Source: Gammaproteobacteria bacterium
GTDB lineage: Bacteria; Pseudomonadota; Gammaproteobacteria; Pseudomonadales; Azotimanducaceae_A
DNA length: 64,000 bases
Direction of reading: 5' to 3'
NCBI GenBank assembly: GCA_012960755.1
Contig: DUAT01000039.1
Span: 2,864-66,863 of the forward strand
Positions 25,962 to 35,043 of this stretch are shown piece after piece. The notes under the pieces were generated by a model that saw only the letters and a program-made list of their open reading frames with translations, did not search any database and had not been told where the DNA came from. The position numbers and the translations under genes were made by a program. The stretch's first letter is position 1; every line of letters starts with the position of its first letter.

Positions 25962-26951
25962 TTACATTGACTCAATCCAGTGCCGCCAGTCCTGGTCCAT
26001 TTTTCTGACACCACCTGGATACGCATCGTTAAACAAGGCAACCAGACCATCTTCCTTGCGCCAGCTTTTGGAGGGCAGGTTAGCCAGTACAACACGCAAC
26101 GTATCGATCCCATGCCGGGACGATAACAAGCTACTCATCATCGACCAGGCAACAATGTAATAGGTGCGTTCTACCCGCGCAGAGGAACCGCTCCACTGCT
26201 TGTTCGAAATGCGCAGGTATTCCTCCATGGGCCGCAACGACCCTTCCCGCAACTTGTGTTTCATGGTTTCAACCCAGGCGGGATTGTAATGCAGGTAGAT
26301 CTTGTCCGGCCTGACCTGCGTACCTTCAAAACACTCAGCCAACCCTTCATTTATCCACTTCGGAGCAGACTTGAGCTTCATGGCAAATACTGCGTGGGAC
26401 GCCTCGTGGAAAAGTACCCCCAGCGTCGCCCCTTTGAATTCAGTACCCAGCATGACAACTTCTTTACGCTGGTGCGAATAATGGCTTCGGGTCGTGGAAT
26501 GGCCGATGTATTCTTCCTGCTGGTATTGTTCGAACGCATCAAACTTGCCAAATATTTTGATGACCACTGGCTGCCTCGGCGTACGGGGCCAGGTAAACCA
26601 GCGGGAGTAAGTTTCATAGATGCCGCTGACGCCGTCGCGTATTTTGTTATATTCCGCGGCATTCAGCTGGTAGTTAACCAATTCTATTTTTACCTCGACC
26701 TCCGCTGGCTGATAATCAGCAGAGGGAATGTACCAGTCAATATCAACCACGTGGGTAAAGTCGAAGAAATTGCCAACCTCGTCCAGCTTGCTGGTAATTT
26801 CCTCCGACGTCTGCCGGGCTGGGGCGTTTTCAGAAAAATGAACCCTGCCATCTTCATCCACCCAGCGATAGATTTCACCATACAACATAGCGGGTGCAAG
26901 AAAAATTACCAACGCCACGTAGAGCGCAGGCTTGTTGCGCATTGCGGTCAT
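25962..26951 (-). CDS. DUF4124 protein with HExxH metallopeptidase-like domain
   Basis: The 329-residue exported protein has a signal peptide (MTAMRNKPALYVALVI to LYG), a DUF4124 module EIYRWVDEDGRVHFSE, and a C-terminal DUF1570-like domain with the zinc motif HEASH in GVLFHEASHAVFAM and a downstream WINEGLAECFEG that supplies the third ligand Glu. This is the gluzincin layout, so peptidase activity in the periplasm is likely but unproven. The ATG at 26951 has no strong ribosome binding site; an in-frame ATG three codons on is an alternative. It converges with the DUF1707 gene. Confidence 0.78.
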   Translation of the reverse strand: MTAMRNKPALYVALVIFLAPAMLYGEIYRWVDEDGRVHFSENAPARQTSEEITSKLDEVGNFFDFTHVVDIDWYIPSADYQPAEVEVKIELVNYQLNAAEYNKIRDGVSGIYETYSRWFTWPRTPRQPVVIKIFGKFDAFEQYQQEEYIGHSTTRSHYSHQRKEVVMLGTEFKGATLGVLFHEASHAVFAMKLKSAPKWINEGLAECFEGTQVRPDKIYLHYNPAWVETMKHKLREGSLRPMEEYLRISNKQWSGSSARVERTYYIVAWSMMSSLLSSRHGIDTLRVVLANLPSKSWRKEDGLVALFNDAYPGGVRKMDQDWRHWIESM

Positions 26952-27130
26952 ATTAGAGCGCCAATAAGGTTTTGCATTGGTGAGTTCGTTGTGTAATCAC
27001 TGTTCGTCAGTCAGGATTTTCGCTTATTTCACGTTTGCTATTACCTGGATTCTGACCAATCGACATCCAGTACCGCCCAACAACCTGCAAAAGCGTTAAT
27101 ATGAAACGCATCCAGTTCACGGGGAATCTT

Positions 27131-28651
27131 ATGGATAAGCGGCCGGATATACTCATTTTCAATCCCGATCAGTGGCGTGGTGATGTGATGGGCCACCTCG
27201 GTAACGCTGCTGCCGTCACGCCAAACCTGGATCAACTGGTTGCAGAAGACGCCGTGTCATTTCGCAATGCCTTCGTGCAGGCAACGGTTTGTACGCCCAG
27301 CCGATGCAGCTTTATGACCGGCTGGTATCCCCACGTGTTTGGTCATAGAACCATGTATCACATGTTGCATGGAGCACAGGCTGATGCAAACCTGTTGCGA
27401 GTACTGCGAGACAGTGGTTACTTTGTCTGGTGGGGTGGTAAAAACGACCTGATTCCAGGCCAGGATGGCTACCAGGCGGATTGTGATATCTCTTTCCGCG
27501 CTGGTCGCGCCGATTATGAACGCTGGGGTTATGCACCACAACCGGATGCGCATATAGGGGATCAGGCCTGGCGCGGGGAACAGGACAGCGACAGCTTTTA
27601 CAGTTTTTTCAAAGGCCGGTTAGAAACCGGTGACCAGGATCTGTACTTTGACCCTGACTGGTCAATGATATTCGGCGCACTGGATTTCATCAAAGCCTAT
27701 GACGGTGACAAACCCCTCTGCATCTTCCTGCCGATAGGCTTCCCACATCCGCCCTACTGCGTCGAGGACCCGTGGTTCAGCATCATTGACCGTGACAAGC
27801 TACCACCCCGTATTAATATCGAGCTCGCGGACAAACCCGCTCTGGTGCGCGGTATCCAGGCAGGACAAAATCTCACAGACTGGGACGAACAGCGCTGGGT
27901 TGAACTCAGAGCAACATACTATGGCATGTGCGCCCGCGTAGATCACCAGTTCGGATTGATTAAGAAGGCCCTGAAGGAGTCGGGTCGGTACGATAATACA
28001 GGTATCTTCGTACTGTCGGATCATGGCGATTTTACCGGCGACTACGGCCTGGTGGAAAAAAGCCAGAATACGTTGGAGGACTGCCTCGCCAGGGTCCCGT
28101 TTATTATTAAGCCACCGAAAACGCTGGGCGCTGTAGCAGGTATCAGGGATCAGCTGGTTGAACTCGTGGACTTCCCCGCCACTGTCTACGCGTTGGCTGA
28201 CATAGAACCAGACTACTGGCATTTTGGAAAATCACTTGTTGAACAATTAACAGCCACGGACGCAATTCATCGGGATGCCGTGTTCTGCGAGGGGGGCAGG
28301 CTACGCAACGAAGTTCAAGCCTCGGAAGCGGAGAGTTTCAAACTTGCTGGTGATCGTGGCTTGTATTCTCCACGGATCAAAATGCAGATCGCTGAAGGCA
28401 CTTCCTTTGCTCACTCAAAGGCAACCATGTGTCGCACCCAGCGTTATAAATACATCCGTCGACTTTACGAACAGGACGAGTTGTATGACCTGCAACAGGA
28501 CCCGGGAGAGACAAAAAACCTGATAACCTCTGCAGCCCATTCGAATATTCGCGCAGATCTGGTTGAAAGAATGTTACTCTGGTATCAGGAGACCTGCGAC
28601 ATCGTCCCCTTTCAAACTGATCAGCGATTCTTTCAAAGGTCAAAAACATAA
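27131..28651 (+). CDS. Type I sulfatase
   Basis: This 506-residue cytosolic sulfatase-family enzyme has the formylglycine Cys54 in CTPSRCSFMTG, the N-terminal metal-binding FNPDQWRGDVMG, and the later metal site SDHGDFTGDYGLVEK. It hydrolyses a sulfate ester or related phosphonate-type substrate; its C-terminal LYDLQQDPGETKNL is the usual sulfatase tail. There is no signal peptide, unlike the arylsulfatase at 3436-5790. The ATG at 27131 has GGGGAATC before it and is preferred over 27101. An SDR gene follows after 38 bases and is probably co-transcribed. Confidence 0.85.
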   Translation: MDKRPDILIFNPDQWRGDVMGHLGNAAAVTPNLDQLVAEDAVSFRNAFVQATVCTPSRCSFMTGWYPHVFGHRTMYHMLHGAQADANLLRVLRDSGYFVWWGGKNDLIPGQDGYQADCDISFRAGRADYERWGYAPQPDAHIGDQAWRGEQDSDSFYSFFKGRLETGDQDLYFDPDWSMIFGALDFIKAYDGDKPLCIFLPIGFPHPPYCVEDPWFSIIDRDKLPPRINIELADKPALVRGIQAGQNLTDWDEQRWVELRATYYGMCARVDHQFGLIKKALKESGRYDNTGIFVLSDHGDFTGDYGLVEKSQNTLEDCLARVPFIIKPPKTLGAVAGIRDQLVELVDFPATVYALADIEPDYWHFGKSLVEQLTATDAIHRDAVFCEGGRLRNEVQASEAESFKLAGDRGLYSPRIKMQIAEGTSFAHSKATMCRTQRYKYIRRLYEQDELYDLQQDPGETKNLITSAAHSNIRADLVERMLLWYQETCDIVPFQTDQRFFQRSKT

Positions 28652-28689
28652 AGCTGTTTTCAGCCGTACGAACAAAAGAAGGAAAAGAT

Positions 28690-29556
28690 ATGAAAGATGT
28701 AGCGGGAAAAGTAGCCCTGGTTACCGGTGGGGCAAGCGGAATCGGCCTGGCGATGGTCAGGGCATTTACCGGGGCAGGTATGAAAGTGGCTATCGCAGAT
28801 ATCGAACAGGACGCGATCACCACGGCACTCGAGGAGTTTAGTGATAGCAATACCGAGGTGATAGGCATCAAGGTTGATGTCAATGATCGAAGCGAAATGG
28901 AAGCGGCAGCAGACGAGACACAAGCTGCATTCGGCGGCGTTCACGTCCTGTGTAACAACGCCGGGGTCGCAGTGGGTGGTTCGATCGAAACCATGTCCTA
29001 TAAGGACTGGGACTGGGTGATGAATGTCAACCTGCAGGGCGTCATTAATGGTGTGCAGGTGTTTCTGCCCAGGATGATCAGCCAGGGTGAGCCAGCACAT
29101 ATTGTCAATACCGCATCTATGGCAGGCCAGTTTCCCGTACCAGGTTTAAGCGTATACAACACAACCAAGTACGCCGTGGTCGGTATGTCGGAAACCATGC
29201 GGATTGATCTCGCTAACAAGGGTATTGGGGTATCCGTGTTGTGCCCGGGAGTTGTGAACACGAACATCGGAAATTCAGGCCGTAATCGACCTGCGAACCT
29301 GGTTGGTGAGAGTCAAACTGATATGAATGTACTGGTTGATGACAGTCTGCCAGACGATGAGCGAATGGCACGTATGGCAGAAATCATGGCGGGGGGTATC
29401 GATGCGGGCATTGTCGGTGACATGGTGCTGCAGGCCGTGCTGCAGGATGACCTTTATATCTTTCCACATCCTGAAATCAGGGTAGAAGTCGAACGACGGA
29501 TGCAGGCGATGATGGACAGTTTTGCAAGATGGCAGGCCTATCGGGACGATCACTAA
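28690..29556 (+). CDS. Short-chain dehydrogenase/reductase
   Basis: The 288-residue SDR shows the cofactor motif TGGASGIG, the structural NNAG, the catalytic Ser in NTASMAG and Tyr/Lys in YNTTKYAVVG. The acidic Asp in IADIEQD after strand 2 favours NAD over NADP. It oxidises or reduces a hydroxyl/carbonyl substrate. It has a GAAGGA site and lies 38 bases behind the sulfatase, so it may process the desulfated alcohol, which is inference from position. Confidence 0.88.
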   Translation: MKDVAGKVALVTGGASGIGLAMVRAFTGAGMKVAIADIEQDAITTALEEFSDSNTEVIGIKVDVNDRSEMEAAADETQAAFGGVHVLCNNAGVAVGGSIETMSYKDWDWVMNVNLQGVINGVQVFLPRMISQGEPAHIVNTASMAGQFPVPGLSVYNTTKYAVVGMSETMRIDLANKGIGVSVLCPGVVNTNIGNSGRNRPANLVGESQTDMNVLVDDSLPDDERMARMAEIMAGGIDAGIVGDMVLQAVLQDDLYIFPHPEIRVEVERRMQAMMDSFARWQAYRDDH

Positions 29557-29577
29557 ATCGGCGGCATCCTTGAAGGA

Positions 29578-30342
29578 CTACCAGTCGATGCCCTCAATAA
29601 ATTCTCGCACAGCCATGTTAAACGCCTCGGGCTGGTCGATATTGGAAGCATGCCCGGCATCTTTGATGACGACCTTTTTTGCACCGGGAATCTTGAGCGC
29701 CATATAGTCCGTAGGAACAAGAAAAGCCTGGTCATTTTCCCCGACGAGGACCAGGGTTGGTAAACTGATTTCAGGCAGGGATTGGATAACCCGGTCATCC
29801 ACCTGGGCCAGCATACCCCGGGCTGCGTGGGCGAGGCCCTGGGCCGATCGATGGCTGGCAAGTTGTACTTCACTACCGGTACCGAGTGCAGCAAGACCGT
29901 CTGTTTCGAGAGCAACCGCCCGTTCGCCAGCCATCTTGTTCCACCCATCCCTGGCGCTGTCTTTCTTGTAGCCGGGACCTGTATCAAACAGCATCAGTGC
30001 GGTCACCCTGTTCGGGTGAATCACATTAAATGCCAGTGACATATAACCTCCCAAAGACAGCCCACCGATCATCGCCTTGCTGACCCCGCAGATATCAAGA
30101 ATCGCACTCATATCACCCACGGTGTGTGCCTCGGAATACAGGGAGGCATCATCGGGGCTGTCACTCTGCCCATGACCGCGCATATCCCAGGTGATTACCC
30201 GGTAATTATCTTTCAGGGCGTCTATCTGACCACGCCACATACCGGAAGTGGCGCTATAACCATGACTCAGTATGATCGCATTGTCGCCACTGCCGTGGTC
30301 TTCGTAGTAAATATTGACACCCTCGCGGTTTACATAAGACAT
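29578..30342 (-). CDS. Alpha/beta hydrolase
   Basis: This 254-residue cytosolic alpha/beta hydrolase has HGYSATSGMW at the oxyanion loop, WDMRGHGQSD, the nucleophile elbow GGLSLGGYMS, the acid Asp in VGENDQAF and the histidine in DAGHASNID. It is of the esterase/lactonase type; the substrate is unknown. It converges with the SDR gene. Confidence 0.88.
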   Translation of the reverse strand: MSYVNREGVNIYYEDHGSGDNAIILSHGYSATSGMWRGQIDALKDNYRVITWDMRGHGQSDSPDDASLYSEAHTVGDMSAILDICGVSKAMIGGLSLGGYMSLAFNVIHPNRVTALMLFDTGPGYKKDSARDGWNKMAGERAVALETDGLAALGTGSEVQLASHRSAQGLAHAARGMLAQVDDRVIQSLPEISLPTLVLVGENDQAFLVPTDYMALKIPGAKKVVIKDAGHASNIDQPEAFNMAVREFIEGIDW

Positions 30343-30536
30343 GGTTGGTCCCCAGTGATTGATGTCATAACTTAGATTAATTTAATCACGAGATAAAGAG
30401 GTCGGATAAATAGTTTCCGAAATATTATTTCAGGTAGTAAACCTCTCGGAAAACCATGGGTGCTGACCAGGTCGATCCACGCTATGAGTATGCGAAAGCC
30501 AGTCCCATTCCGGCATTGCGTTGCGAGTAGCTGCAG

Positions 30537-32744
30537 TCACAAATCCAGAATGTGGCTGTATTTAACGATGAACTCCCGCCTTGGTTCGCCGGGTACTCCA
30601 AAACTATTGTCATCAACCTCGTTGTAGACGATATATAAGCCAGAATCCGCTTTGGTTAACCAGGCAAATCTTAGGTTGGTGGCAGTCACCTCGTCTCGTT
30701 CGTTGTATTGCACCAGTGCCTGTATGGATATTTTAGGGGTAAAAGAATAAGTAAGTCGAAATCGGCCAATCCCAATGCGAAAGTCACCGCCTTCCAGCTC
30801 GATATCATTGTGAAGCCATGATAATTCAGTACTGAAAGCTTCGCCGATCCGGTAGCCGACGGTGGGCTCAAGGGATATGCGATCACCACCAAAGAAGCCG
30901 CCAAATTTTCCATTGATTCGGAAGCTCAAAGGGGCACTTTGGTCTGAGAATAATACCAGGGCCAGCTCGCTGTCATCGTATTCACCTGCCTCAACCGTAA
31001 CACCATCGACTATTTCAAAGGGCTCCAGAACGCCTTCGTGAAGGAAGTTGACCCCGGTATGAATCTCGAATCCACTGTTCCATTCCCAGTGGCTGTCCAC
31101 ATGTAAAAAGCCGGTTTCCCAGTAGCCATCAAAATTCCAGAAACCGCGATAGGCGACGTGGGGCCTGATCTCCTGCAAATTCCCCATATTATCCGGTCGT
31201 ATACGGCGTAACGCGAACAGGCTGACATGACGGTAGTCATCGCGAGTAAGAAACCCAACCTCAGGATTAAAATCTTCCCCAACCTCGGCATAGGACGCTC
31301 GTAAAGACCATTTTTCCGAATTGTATTCACTGCTCAACTGCATCGAATGATCTTTGCCAGACAGTCCCGGCGTCTTGGTTTTAGCGATAATTCCAGACAC
31401 GGCTCCATTCAGGCCAATACCCCAGCGACCGTCAAGGCCGATGGTACGGTTGTAATCATCGTCATCCTCGCCATCGGCAGTTACACTGCCATCACCCTTT
31501 CGATTTACAAATATGCCACCGACGGAGGATCGGTTAGGTAACTCACGGCTGACTCTTGCCACGGTGTAATCATTACGCGGCGCAATGCCATCCAACGCCT
31601 CGGATCGCATTTGCAAAAATCCCACGTTGGTACTGGTACCTACCTTGCCGGAGAGACGAACCCCGGCATCGATGGGAATCAGCTCACCGTCTGGACCAAT
31701 GCCGATGCGCCGACTGAAAAAAAGCTCAGCCTGGCGGGGGATGCCCACGGCAAACTGACCCGCATTCTCGAGAAAGAACGGCCGCTGTTCGGGAAGAAAC
31801 AGGTTAAACCGGTCCAGGTTGACCTGGAACTCGTCCACTTCAACCTGCGCAAAGTCAGTGTTGTAAGTTACATCCAGGGTGAGGCTCTGGTTAATGGAAT
31901 ATTTCAGGTCGAATCCAAATTCTGTATTGGAATCACTGCCAAGATCGCCACCGCTACTGGTTTCACCTAATCCATAGGGCGTCAATTTGAGATTTCGCTG
32001 GGTAGGTACTCGCAGGTTGCCGATGCTGCCTGCGCCTGATATGCGGTGAAGATTATACTGCCGTTCCAGTGACGCCCAGTAAGCGACCTCGTTGTTACGG
32101 CGAATGTTTCGCTGGAAATTAATTCCCCATGTCTGTATTTCATCAGCGCCATACCGCAGGGATTTAAACGGTATGGCAAATTCCGCACTCCAGCCGATTT
32201 CTGTGATACGGGCTTTTACCTGCCAGGTCGTATCCCAGGCGAGATTGAATCCTCCGCCGCCAGATCCAAACTGACTGGTGCCTTCTTTCGTCACCTGGCC
32301 ATCGTACTCAAGCCCTGCCGGGTTAGTGCCAAACACCAGGCCATTCTGCCGGTCCCAAAAGCCGTCGAGCATAATCTGAAAACTGTCCGTGTCATCCAGG
32401 GCAGAGTCCCGTCGACTATCGGTGACAAGAATGAGTTCCGGGTTCTCGTCATAACAGACAACGCCTATATAGAGCGTATCGTCAGTGTATCCGACAAACA
32501 CTGATGTTTTTTGCGATGCAGGCTGACCCTCGTTAGGCTGCGTCTGCCAGAAGCCAGTAATCACATCCACGCCGTGCCAGGCCGGGTCCTCTAGCACCTC
32601 GCCATCAACGGTGGGTTCGTTGGTCAATGCTGTTGCCACCGCAACCGGCGCGATTTGCGGCGTGTCTGCATTTGAAACACCTATGCCATAAACAAGGAAT
32701 GCGAGCCATAGTAATCCGCCGCCAAGTGCATTGGTTTTCATCAT
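30537..32744 (-). CDS. DUF5916 outer-membrane protein with carbohydrate-binding-like domain
   Basis: This large exported protein (about 735 residues) has an N-terminal signal peptide, a CBM9/DOMON-like sandwich (about residues 25-200: PTVDGEVLEDPAWHGV, TLYIGVVCYDENPE, WSAEFAIPFKSLRY) and a long DUF5916 C-terminal beta-barrel (TDFAQVEVDEFQVNLDRFNL, FLPEQRPFFLENAGQF, ending KYSHILDL). Such proteins are abundant in marine heterotrophs and sit in the outer membrane; their substrate is unknown. The ATG pair at 32741-32744 is preferred over a TTG at 32792, since the signal peptide starts there. Confidence 0.82.
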   Translation of the reverse strand: MMKTNALGGGLLWLAFLVYGIGVSNADTPQIAPVAVATALTNEPTVDGEVLEDPAWHGVDVITGFWQTQPNEGQPASQKTSVFVGYTDDTLYIGVVCYDENPELILVTDSRRDSALDDTDSFQIMLDGFWDRQNGLVFGTNPAGLEYDGQVTKEGTSQFGSGGGGFNLAWDTTWQVKARITEIGWSAEFAIPFKSLRYGADEIQTWGINFQRNIRRNNEVAYWASLERQYNLHRISGAGSIGNLRVPTQRNLKLTPYGLGETSSGGDLGSDSNTEFGFDLKYSINQSLTLDVTYNTDFAQVEVDEFQVNLDRFNLFLPEQRPFFLENAGQFAVGIPRQAELFFSRRIGIGPDGELIPIDAGVRLSGKVGTSTNVGFLQMRSEALDGIAPRNDYTVARVSRELPNRSSVGGIFVNRKGDGSVTADGEDDDDYNRTIGLDGRWGIGLNGAVSGIIAKTKTPGLSGKDHSMQLSSEYNSEKWSLRASYAEVGEDFNPEVGFLTRDDYRHVSLFALRRIRPDNMGNLQEIRPHVAYRGFWNFDGYWETGFLHVDSHWEWNSGFEIHTGVNFLHEGVLEPFEIVDGVTVEAGEYDDSELALVLFSDQSAPLSFRINGKFGGFFGGDRISLEPTVGYRIGEAFSTELSWLHNDIELEGGDFRIGIGRFRLTYSFTPKISIQALVQYNERDEVTATNLRFAWLTKADSGLYIVYNEVDDNSFGVPGEPRREFIVKYSHILDL

Positions 32745-32944
32745 GTGAAACAGGTTCCGGGTTTTTCGGGACAACGGGAGAGAAAATCTCAACTGGTATT
32801 ATTGCTCTACCATACCATGAACCGGCCTTTATTTAATAAGGGCGCAACGTTGCTTTTTTGACAATCATTCGCCAAAAGGACTTGAATGTTGTCGTTTCTA
32901 TAGCACAATGATGTTCTAGGTACTTCCCGGGAACCGGAGCTTAT

Positions 32945-34381
32945 ATGAAAGATGATGATCAGCTTTTACAAGTCGATAGCCGTTTTGAAGACTGCTTTGA
33001 CGACCGTTTTGAAGAGCGCTTGGAAAAGAAAGGGCCACTCACCAGACGCGGTTTCCTGGGGCAAACCTTTGCTGCTGTTACCGCCGGGACGCTCTCGCTG
33101 GGTGCGACAGGAAAAGCCACCGCGGCACCGCAGCCCACCTCCGGTCAATCGCCCGATGCATCACCGGACAACGAGGCATATTGGCGCTGGGTAGCGAATC
33201 AGTTCATGTTAAAGCCAGGCCTCGCCTATATGAATACCGGCACCCGGGGTCCTTCTCCCACAAGCGTGTATCAGGCGCAGATACAGGCAATCCGAGAATC
33301 CAACGAGGATCGCCTCAGCTATGCGAGGTATGCATACAACAGTGATTTCAAGGCACAGGTTCGCAATAAGCTGGCTTCCTTTGTGGGTTGCAAATCAAAC
33401 GAGCTGGCTCTGACTAACAATACCACTGAAGGGATGGCAATCGGCACCAATGGACCTTCCCTGCAAGCAGGTGATGAAATAATCTATACAAACCACGACC
33501 ACTCAGGTGGCGCGCAACCGATAAACCTGCGATGTGCGCGGGAGAATACCCGGGCTGTGGTGGTTGATCTTTCGGCGAAAAAATATCATCCGCCAAAAAA
33601 CCCGGACCTGATTCTCGATGCGATCGAGGCTGCCATCACGCCTCGTACAAAACTGATCAGCATCTGTCACATCAACTACGGCGATGGTTTAATGCTGCCG
33701 GTCAAGGAAATCTGCGCCATGGCCCGGGCAAAGGGAATTCTCACACTGGTGGACGGTGCACACCCACCGGGCATGCTGGCCCTGAATCTCCACGATCTGG
33801 GTTGCGATATGTACGCCGGTGCCTGCCATAAATGGATGCTGGCAGCGCAGCTGACGGGATTCTTCTATGTTCGGGAGGAACTGCAGGACAGAATCTGGCC
33901 ATCTATTTATTCCGGCCCGGTACTGGGCAAGAATATGTATGGTGCCCCGGATGATTCGGAACGCGGAACAACGGCACAACGTTACGAGTCTCATGGGTCA
34001 ATCAATTACGCGGCTGGCGTCTCAATCAATGCAGCGATTGATTTCCACAACAGCATAGGCCAGGAGGCTATTGAAGCCCGGGATCGATACCTGGCAAACC
34101 GGGCAAGAAACGCATTCAGGGATATGGACGGTGTGGAGGTATTCAGCTCGGACGACCAACGGCTCAGCGCAGGTCTGGTTGCCTTTAAAATCACCGCTGT
34201 CGAAACAAAAGTACTGGCTGACCTGTTATGGGATCGTCACCAGATATATATCAGGAACGTGACTCACGCTGAAATCGACTGGGACGCCAATCGCGCGTCC
34301 CTGCACATTATGGTGACCTCCGCGCAACTGGACAATCTACTGGGCGCTGTCGAGGAAATCGCCCGCAAAGGGTTCAGTTAA
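32945..34381 (+). CDS. Tat-exported class V aminotransferase-like PLP enzyme
   Basis: The 478-residue protein is a class V PLP enzyme close to isopenicillin-N-epimerase/cysteine-desulfurase-like members. Motifs are NTTEGMAI in the cofactor pocket, LVDGAHPPGM with the PLP-binding Asp and His, and CHKWMLA with the Schiff-base Lys. The N-terminus carries a twin-arginine signal LTRRGFLGQTFAAVTAGTLS, preceded by an acidic, Phe-Asp/Glu-rich stretch (about residues 1-28). Export folded with its cofactor is therefore expected. It ends four bases into the convergent gene for an exported RidA-like protein, which may deal with reactive imines it releases. Confidence 0.85.
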   Translation: MKDDDQLLQVDSRFEDCFDDRFEERLEKKGPLTRRGFLGQTFAAVTAGTLSLGATGKATAAPQPTSGQSPDASPDNEAYWRWVANQFMLKPGLAYMNTGTRGPSPTSVYQAQIQAIRESNEDRLSYARYAYNSDFKAQVRNKLASFVGCKSNELALTNNTTEGMAIGTNGPSLQAGDEIIYTNHDHSGGAQPINLRCARENTRAVVVDLSAKKYHPPKNPDLILDAIEAAITPRTKLISICHINYGDGLMLPVKEICAMARAKGILTLVDGAHPPGMLALNLHDLGCDMYAGACHKWMLAAQLTGFFYVREELQDRIWPSIYSGPVLGKNMYGAPDDSERGTTAQRYESHGSINYAAGVSINAAIDFHNSIGQEAIEARDRYLANRARNAFRDMDGVEVFSSDDQRLSAGLVAFKITAVETKVLADLLWDRHQIYIRNVTHAEIDWDANRASLHIMVTSAQLDNLLGAVEEIARKGFS

Positions 34382-34836
34382 TCCACTACAGCCCAGCACT
34401 CCATCTCCACGCGGCCACCCAGCGCCAGCCCGGCGGCACCAAAGGCAGACCGTGCCGGTTTGTTCTCAGGGAAATAGGTGACATAGATCTCATTGAACCT
34501 GGGCCATTCGGCAATATCTGCCATCACGACAGTACATTTCACGATACGGCTGAGTGACGACCCATTATTCTCCAGCACCGATTTCATATTGCTGAATATC
34601 TGGTGGGTCTCACTTTCTATACCACCGGCAATCAACTTGAAGGTCTCTGGTTCGACGCCCAGTTGACCTGACAGGTAGATCATATTGTTAACCCTGACAG
34701 CGTCCGAGAACGGCATATTCAGCTTCTTTGTTTCCGGAGAAACTATATACGACACATCGTTATCAGCGCGCACGTGTGCTATGGGTGTGATCAATGCAAT
34801 AAAGACGATAATCGCCAAACCTGTTCTGGGTAGCAT
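34378..34836 (-). CDS. RidA-like (YjgF/UK114) protein with a signal peptide
   Basis: The 152-residue product is a Rid-family fold: NNMIYLSGQLGV, a middle SNMKSVLENNGSSLSRIVKC, and PARSAFGAAGLALGGRVEME with the Arg that hydrolyses enamine/imine intermediates in RidA. Unlike cytosolic RidA it begins with a clear signal peptide (MLPRTGLAIIVFIALI to AHVRA). AGGAG lies upstream of the ATG. The convergent neighbour is a Tat-exported PLP enzyme, so both may work in the periplasm. Whether it deaminates imines or only binds ligands is not shown. Confidence 0.82.
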   Translation of the reverse strand: MLPRTGLAIIVFIALITPIAHVRADNDVSYIVSPETKKLNMPFSDAVRVNNMIYLSGQLGVEPETFKLIAGGIESETHQIFSNMKSVLENNGSSLSRIVKCTVVMADIAEWPRFNEIYVTYFPENKPARSAFGAAGLALGGRVEMECWAVVD

Positions 34837-35043
34837 CTTCTTTTCTCCTGTGTTTCCATTGTTTTTAATTGGGAAATAGAACTGGACTCACTAAACTATA
34901 AAATTGTCGCGCACAACATACAAATCGTTCCCTTGATGATCTACTCACAAAGAGATTAAGCTTCAAAGGTCCAAGCCAAAGCTCTGACACCAAGCCCCGA
35001 GACAAAAGTTCCGCCAATACATGTACTGCCAGAGGATACATCC

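Noticed and set aside
27131..29556. Idea that the sulfatase and SDR form a polysaccharide-utilisation locus with the DUF5916 gene
   Set aside because: No glycoside hydrolase, SusC/SusD pair or carbohydrate transporter is present, and the DUF5916 gene is on the other strand behind an unrelated hydrolase.
30414..30452. Inverted repeat TTTCCGA/TCGGAAA between an alpha/beta hydrolase and the DUF5916 gene
   Set aside because: Seven-base arms with a 25-base loop and no T-tract are weak evidence for a terminator or operator.
32825..32843. GCCTTTAT/ATAAGGGC hairpin followed by GCAACGTTGC and six T
   Set aside because: It looks like a terminator, but it lies between two divergent starts, where no transcript should end, so its role is unclear.
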